Assembly (NCBI GenBank): GCA_041821265.1
Contig: JBGUEQ010000018.1
Location: forward strand, 1 to 64,000
Length of the DNA: 64,000 bases
Source: Lachnotalea sp041821265
Lineage (GTDB): Bacteria > Bacillota > Clostridia > Lachnospirales > Lachnospiraceae
Direction of reading: 5' to 3'
In this document: piece after piece, positions 60,615-64,000 of the stretch
Layout: each line of letters starts with the position of its first letter
Position numbering within the stretch: position 1 is the first letter of the stretch
Notes under the pieces: generated by a model
Told to the model about the DNA's origin: nothing
Seen by the model: only the letters and a program-made list of their open reading frames with translations
Database searches by the model: none
Made by a program: the position numbers and the translations under genes

Positions 60615-62408
60615 CTACTTATACAATGGTCCATATGCTTCACATGCTCTGTAATCTGAACCTTCTTTATTCATTCCAAATGCATTCCAGCTAGCTGGTC
60701 TAAAAATCTGCTCTTCTGGAACATTATGCATACATACAGGAATACGAAGCATCGAGCACATTGTAATCAAATCGGCGCCAATGTGTCCATAACTGATTGC
60801 ACCATGGTTAGCGCCCCAGTTGTTCATTACGTCATAAGCAGTCGTAAAGGCACCTTCACCAGTCGTTCTTGGTGCAAACCAAGTACATGGCCATGTATAG
60901 TCTGTTCTCTTCCATAATTGATCAGAAACATCATCCGGCAAATTAACAGTCCATCCTTCTGCTATCTGAAGTACTGGTCCAAGTCCCTTTACAAGATTCA
61001 TACGAATCATGGTACAAGGCATCTGTGCTCTTGTTAAAAATCTCGATGAATATCCACCGCCTCTAAAGTAACCTTGATCGGCAGCATTCCATGTTGTTGC
61101 ACTTAAACATGCATCCACATCTTGCTCTGACATGTCCCAGAAAGGCTTAATTACACCATTTCCAGCCTCGTCTTTTACTTCACCACAAGCATCAAGACAA
61201 GATGCTCCTGAATTTATTAAGTGAATAAATCCTCCCGACTCTTTCGCAACGCCTTCTAGGTCATATCCAGTTGCTTTCTTAACTGCTTCTGGACTCCAAT
61301 ACGTTCTAACATCCGCAAAGATTTGAGCGGTATTTGTTAATAATTTGCTAAACAACATACCTACTCCATTTAAACTATCATTTTCCGTAGCTAGTATATA
61401 TGGCTCTCTTGTGCCTTCCCAGTCAAATGAAGAATTGAGCATTGCTTCTGGAAAATCGCAGTTTGGATAAAAATCCGTCCATTGTCTCTGGCCTTGAAAT
61501 CCTGCTGCAATTGCATTATGACCCACCATCTCTTCTTCACTGCCTTCTGGAAGATTCTTGTTTCCATTCATCAAATCCTTGATAATACACATCATTTTAA
61601 CAACAAATTCCCAATCTTTTTCTTTCTCTTCTACAGATTTTTGAGCATCTGTTGGATTTTTATCAAATCCTTCTGGACATTTTTCTTTGGTCCAAGCAAG
61701 CGCTTTCTGATATTCTTTTTCATCATAGATGCCTTCTGTCATTCTACGAATGATTTCAACTTCATCTACTGATTCCACTCTCATTCCAAGATATTCTTCA
61801 AAAAACTCTACATTCACAATTGATCCTGCTATACCCATACAGATAGAACCTATCTGTAAATAAGATTTTCCTCTCATCGAAGCTGCTGCCACCGCAGCAC
61901 GACCAAAGCGAAGTAATTTCTCTTTTACATCTTCTGGAACTTCTGTATCTTCTGCATTTTTAACATCATGTCCGTATATTCCAAAAGCTGGAAGACCTTT
62001 TTGCGCATGTCCTGCTAATACTGCTGCTAAATATACTGCCCCTGGTCTTTCAGTTCCATTAAATCCCCAAACACCTTTTATAGTCATTGGATCCATATCC
62101 ATTGTCTCTGATCCATAGCACCAACACGGGGTAACGGTTAACGTAATATCAACGCCCGCTTTTCTAAACTTATCTGCACATGCTGCCGCTTCTGCAACAC
62201 GTCCAATTGTGGTATCTGCTATAACAACCTTTACCGGTTCTCCATTTGAATATCTAAGATTCTTCGTAAATAATGTTGCTGCTGCGTTTGCCATTGCCAT
62301 TGTTTGATCTTCAAGAGACTCTCTAACCTTGAGTGCTCCTCTTCTTGCATCAATTGTAGGTCTAATTCCTATTACTGGATAATCACCAATTAATCTACTC
62401 TCAGCCAT
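60615..62408 (-). CDS. fucI: L-fucose isomerase
   Basis: A 597-residue FucI, converting L-fucose to L-fuculose (and D-arabinose to D-ribulose) with Mn2+. Signatures: IGDYPVIGIRPTIDARRGAL at the N-terminus, TPCWCYGSETMDMDP, GVWGFNGTERPGAVYL. Probable metal ligands are Glu in DFPEAMLNSS and Asp in ATENDSLNG, plus a C-terminal His. ATG 62408 with ACGGAGG upstream; the ATG at 62429 has none. It is a single gene with its own terminator, divergent from an AraC regulator. Fuculokinase and aldolase are not in this window. Confidence 0.95.
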   Translation of the reverse strand: MAESRLIGDYPVIGIRPTIDARRGALKVRESLEDQTMAMANAAATLFTKNLRYSNGEPVKVVIADTTIGRVAEAAACADKFRKAGVDITLTVTPCWCYGSETMDMDPMTIKGVWGFNGTERPGAVYLAAVLAGHAQKGLPAFGIYGHDVKNAEDTEVPEDVKEKLLRFGRAAVAAASMRGKSYLQIGSICMGIAGSIVNVEFFEEYLGMRVESVDEVEIIRRMTEGIYDEKEYQKALAWTKEKCPEGFDKNPTDAQKSVEEKEKDWEFVVKMMCIIKDLMNGNKNLPEGSEEEMVGHNAIAAGFQGQRQWTDFYPNCDFPEAMLNSSFDWEGTREPYILATENDSLNGVGMLFSKLLTNTAQIFADVRTYWSPEAVKKATGYDLEGVAKESGGFIHLINSGASCLDACGEVKDEAGNGVIKPFWDMSEQDVDACLSATTWNAADQGYFRGGGYSSRFLTRAQMPCTMIRMNLVKGLGPVLQIAEGWTVNLPDDVSDQLWKRTDYTWPCTWFAPRTTGEGAFTTAYDVMNNWGANHGAISYGHIGADLITMCSMLRIPVCMHNVPEEQIFRPASWNAFGMNKEGSDYRACEAYGPLYK

Positions 62409-62740
62409 TTTAAATTCCTCCGTTTTCATTTGAACGTATCTCTATTCATAATATTCTTATAAATAGATAATAATTAACGTTTCTATACTTGTCGTGTTAC
62501 ACTCCAACCCTAAATAACGAGCATATAAATTTACCATAGTTCTTATATTTTCGCTTTATCCACATAGTTGTTTTGTATAATATTAAATACTTATATTTAT
62601 TATTTATATGCTAATTATATAACATCTATAAAAGTTACGCTCGCAAAAATATGCTCATATATGGACATTTTTTGTCATTGTTGTTATAATGAATTTAGAA
62701 TTTTATAAACAATTCCCTGTAATTGAATGGAGGTCTTATT

Positions 62741-63667
62741 GTGAAAGCTTTTCATGAAGTACGAAGCTATGATTCTGATTTTATGGTGTGGCATTCTTCT
62801 TACAAGAACATAAGCTTTGTGGCGCACTGGCACAAGGAATTAGAGTTAATCTATATTCGAAATGGTAGCGCCAGAATCAGTATAAATAATAATATTTTTT
62901 TAGCAAATAAAGGTGATTTGGTAATATGTGACAGCGGTAATATTCATTATAGCGACTCTTACAATATAGACAATTCCTTAGATTTTATTATTTTTGACCC
63001 TAAGATAGTAAGCCCTCTTTATGATAAATCAAATTTTGAGCACCCACTTATAACTCGTGAAATGTTAGAATCATTGCAATTAAGTGACAAGCTGATACAT
63101 TTAATTGATGTATTAAAATTTGAGACCAAACAAAAAGAACCTTATTATCGCGAAATAATTACAGCAACACTTACTGAGTTTTGGTATCAACTTCAGCGTA
63201 AAATTCCTAAGAATCGCAATTTAACAAGTGAAACAAGTAAAAGAGATTCTATGCTGTACGATTTACAACAGCTTCTTTCCTATATTGATACTCATTATTC
63301 AGAGAATTTATCCTTAAATTTTGCTGCAAATAAAATAAATTTTTCAGAGAGTTACTTTTCAAAGATTTTCAAGAAATTAACTGGAATGAATTATGTGAAT
63401 TATGTAAACCTGATTCGAATTGAGCACGCAGCTACTCAGCTTAAAAACACACCTGATAAAATAACAGATATTGCAATAAACTGCGGATTTAATAACATTA
63501 GAAATTTCAACCGTGTATTCAAAACAATTGCTGGAATAACCCCTACTGGATTTGCAAACGGGACAGATTCTAACCTTAATTCTTTATCTTATTACAATAG
63601 GAAAACTTCGGAAAAGCAGTTTGTGGAGAATGACTCTGTTACTTTGATTAATAACGAAGCACTTTAA
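62741..63667 (+). CDS. AraC-family regulator, probably of fucI
   Basis: A 308-residue regulator. N-terminal cupin (SFVAHWHKELELIYIRNGSA, GDLVICDSGNIHYSDS) and C-terminal AraC HTH (NLSLNFAANKINFSESYFSKIFKKLTG in part, IAINCGFNNIRNFNRVFKTIAGITPTGF in part). GTG 62741 has GGAGG 7 bases upstream; the ATG at 62723 overlaps that site and is rejected. Divergent from fucI across about 330 bases, so it probably activates it in response to fucose. Confidence 0.88.
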   Translation: MKAFHEVRSYDSDFMVWHSSYKNISFVAHWHKELELIYIRNGSARISINNNIFLANKGDLVICDSGNIHYSDSYNIDNSLDFIIFDPKIVSPLYDKSNFEHPLITREMLESLQLSDKLIHLIDVLKFETKQKEPYYREIITATLTEFWYQLQRKIPKNRNLTSETSKRDSMLYDLQQLLSYIDTHYSENLSLNFAANKINFSESYFSKIFKKLTGMNYVNYVNLIRIEHAATQLKNTPDKITDIAINCGFNNIRNFNRVFKTIAGITPTGFANGTDSNLNSLSYYNRKTSEKQFVENDSVTLINNEAL

Positions 63668-63730
63668 GAACATTTTTCTTATTACTCCGTCCTATATGTT
63701 ACAATTTATGTAACGTTCAGCCATACCATT

Positions 63731-63790
63731 CATAATGTGCCAGAATATACAAATATGCTTATCAGTTCGGTAATTGTCTGGCACATTATG
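63731..63790. terminator. Long inverted repeat, probable terminator
   Basis: CATAATGTGCCAGA and TCTGGCACATTATG form a perfect 14-bp stem around a 32-base loop, followed by ACTTTTATTAAATTT. The large loop is unusual for an intrinsic terminator. Confidence 0.55.
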
Positions 63791-63941
63791 ACTTTTATTA
63801 AATTTATAGATTTTATTATTGACTTATTCAGATTGGCATAATATAGTTAATGCTAGCTAACCATATGGCTAGCGGATTTAAATAGGCTTTCATTTACAAT
63901 TGACAACACAAATTTGCGAAACCGCATCAATGGAGGAACTT

Positions 63942-64000
63942 ATGTATACAGAAAACAAAACAATAGAATTAACAGATTTAGGTGGTGGAGTTACAAGAAA
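63942..64000 (+). CDS. Cupin protein, KdgF-like (partial, cut by window end)
   Basis: Only the first 19 codons are present (MYTENKTIELTDLGGGVTR). The DLGGGVTRK pattern is typical of the N-terminus of KdgF-like cupins, which linearise unsaturated uronates in pectin and alginate breakdown. GGAGG stands before the ATG. The call rests on this short stretch and on the uronate theme of the window. Confidence 0.45.
   Translation, partial: MYTENKTIELTDLGGGVTR

Overview
The window looks like chromosome of a saccharolytic, low-GC, Gram-positive anaerobe of the Lachnospiraceae / Clostridium cluster XIVa type. Reasons: strong AGGAGG ribosome binding sites, TTGACA-17-TATAAT promoters, lipoprotein solute-binding proteins, UxuA/UxuB, many AraC/YesMN-type regulators and a Tn554-type transposon. 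No rRNA, tRNA or CRISPR array was recognised.

Layout. 0.1-3.5 kb: cation antiporter and an OmpR-type two-component pair. 3.9-7.8 kb: AraC regulator divergent from uxuA-uxuB (hexuronate catabolism). 8-9.8 kb: two lipoproteins, one a class D beta-lactamase. 10.1-12.5 kb: a MITE-like insertion, then a decayed bacitracin-type resistance locus (membrane XRE regulator resembling BcrR, a collapsed ABC transporter, intact uppP). 12.7-17.1 kb: very AT-rich island with a three-gene DUF262 / AAA ATPase / unknown operon (probable defence system) and a frameshifted serine recombinase. 17.5-21.1 kb: LytTR/GHKL two-component pair, YhfC-like protease, lipoprotein. 21.5-28.9 kb: housekeeping and regulatory genes (MgtC, B3/4, MocR, TrmB, lysA, anti-sigma-like protein, nitroreductase relic, MBL hydrolase). 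29.2-30.8 kb: MFS efflux gene behind a 5' leader with a small ORF and a hairpin that covers its ribosome binding site.

30.8-39.2 kb is the most striking region. A Y-family DNA polymerase gene with a perfect SOS box is split after codon 17 by a 6.75-kb Tn554-type element (tnpA, tnpB, tnpC plus secreted-protein cargo) with 9-bp inverted ends. The first 17 codons lie at 39.1 kb and the rest begins at 32.3 kb, followed by a yolD-like gene. The SOS promoter now points into tnpABC, so DNA damage may drive transposase expression and perhaps excision.

39.4-64 kb: SRAP protein, flavodoxin-type oxidoreductase with a TetR regulator, then a carbohydrate region. It holds an RbsABC-like ABC transporter with fucU, and a galactan-type locus (ABC importer, uncharacterised putative hydrolase, dead GH53 galactanase, GH42 beta-galactosidase, LacI repressor with several matching operators). 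It continues with a YesN-YesM-sugar-binding-protein sensor operon, L-fucose isomerase, an AraC regulator, and the start of a KdgF-like cupin gene at the window edge. Together the sugar genes point to a plant or mucin polysaccharide degrader using uronates, galactosides and fucose.
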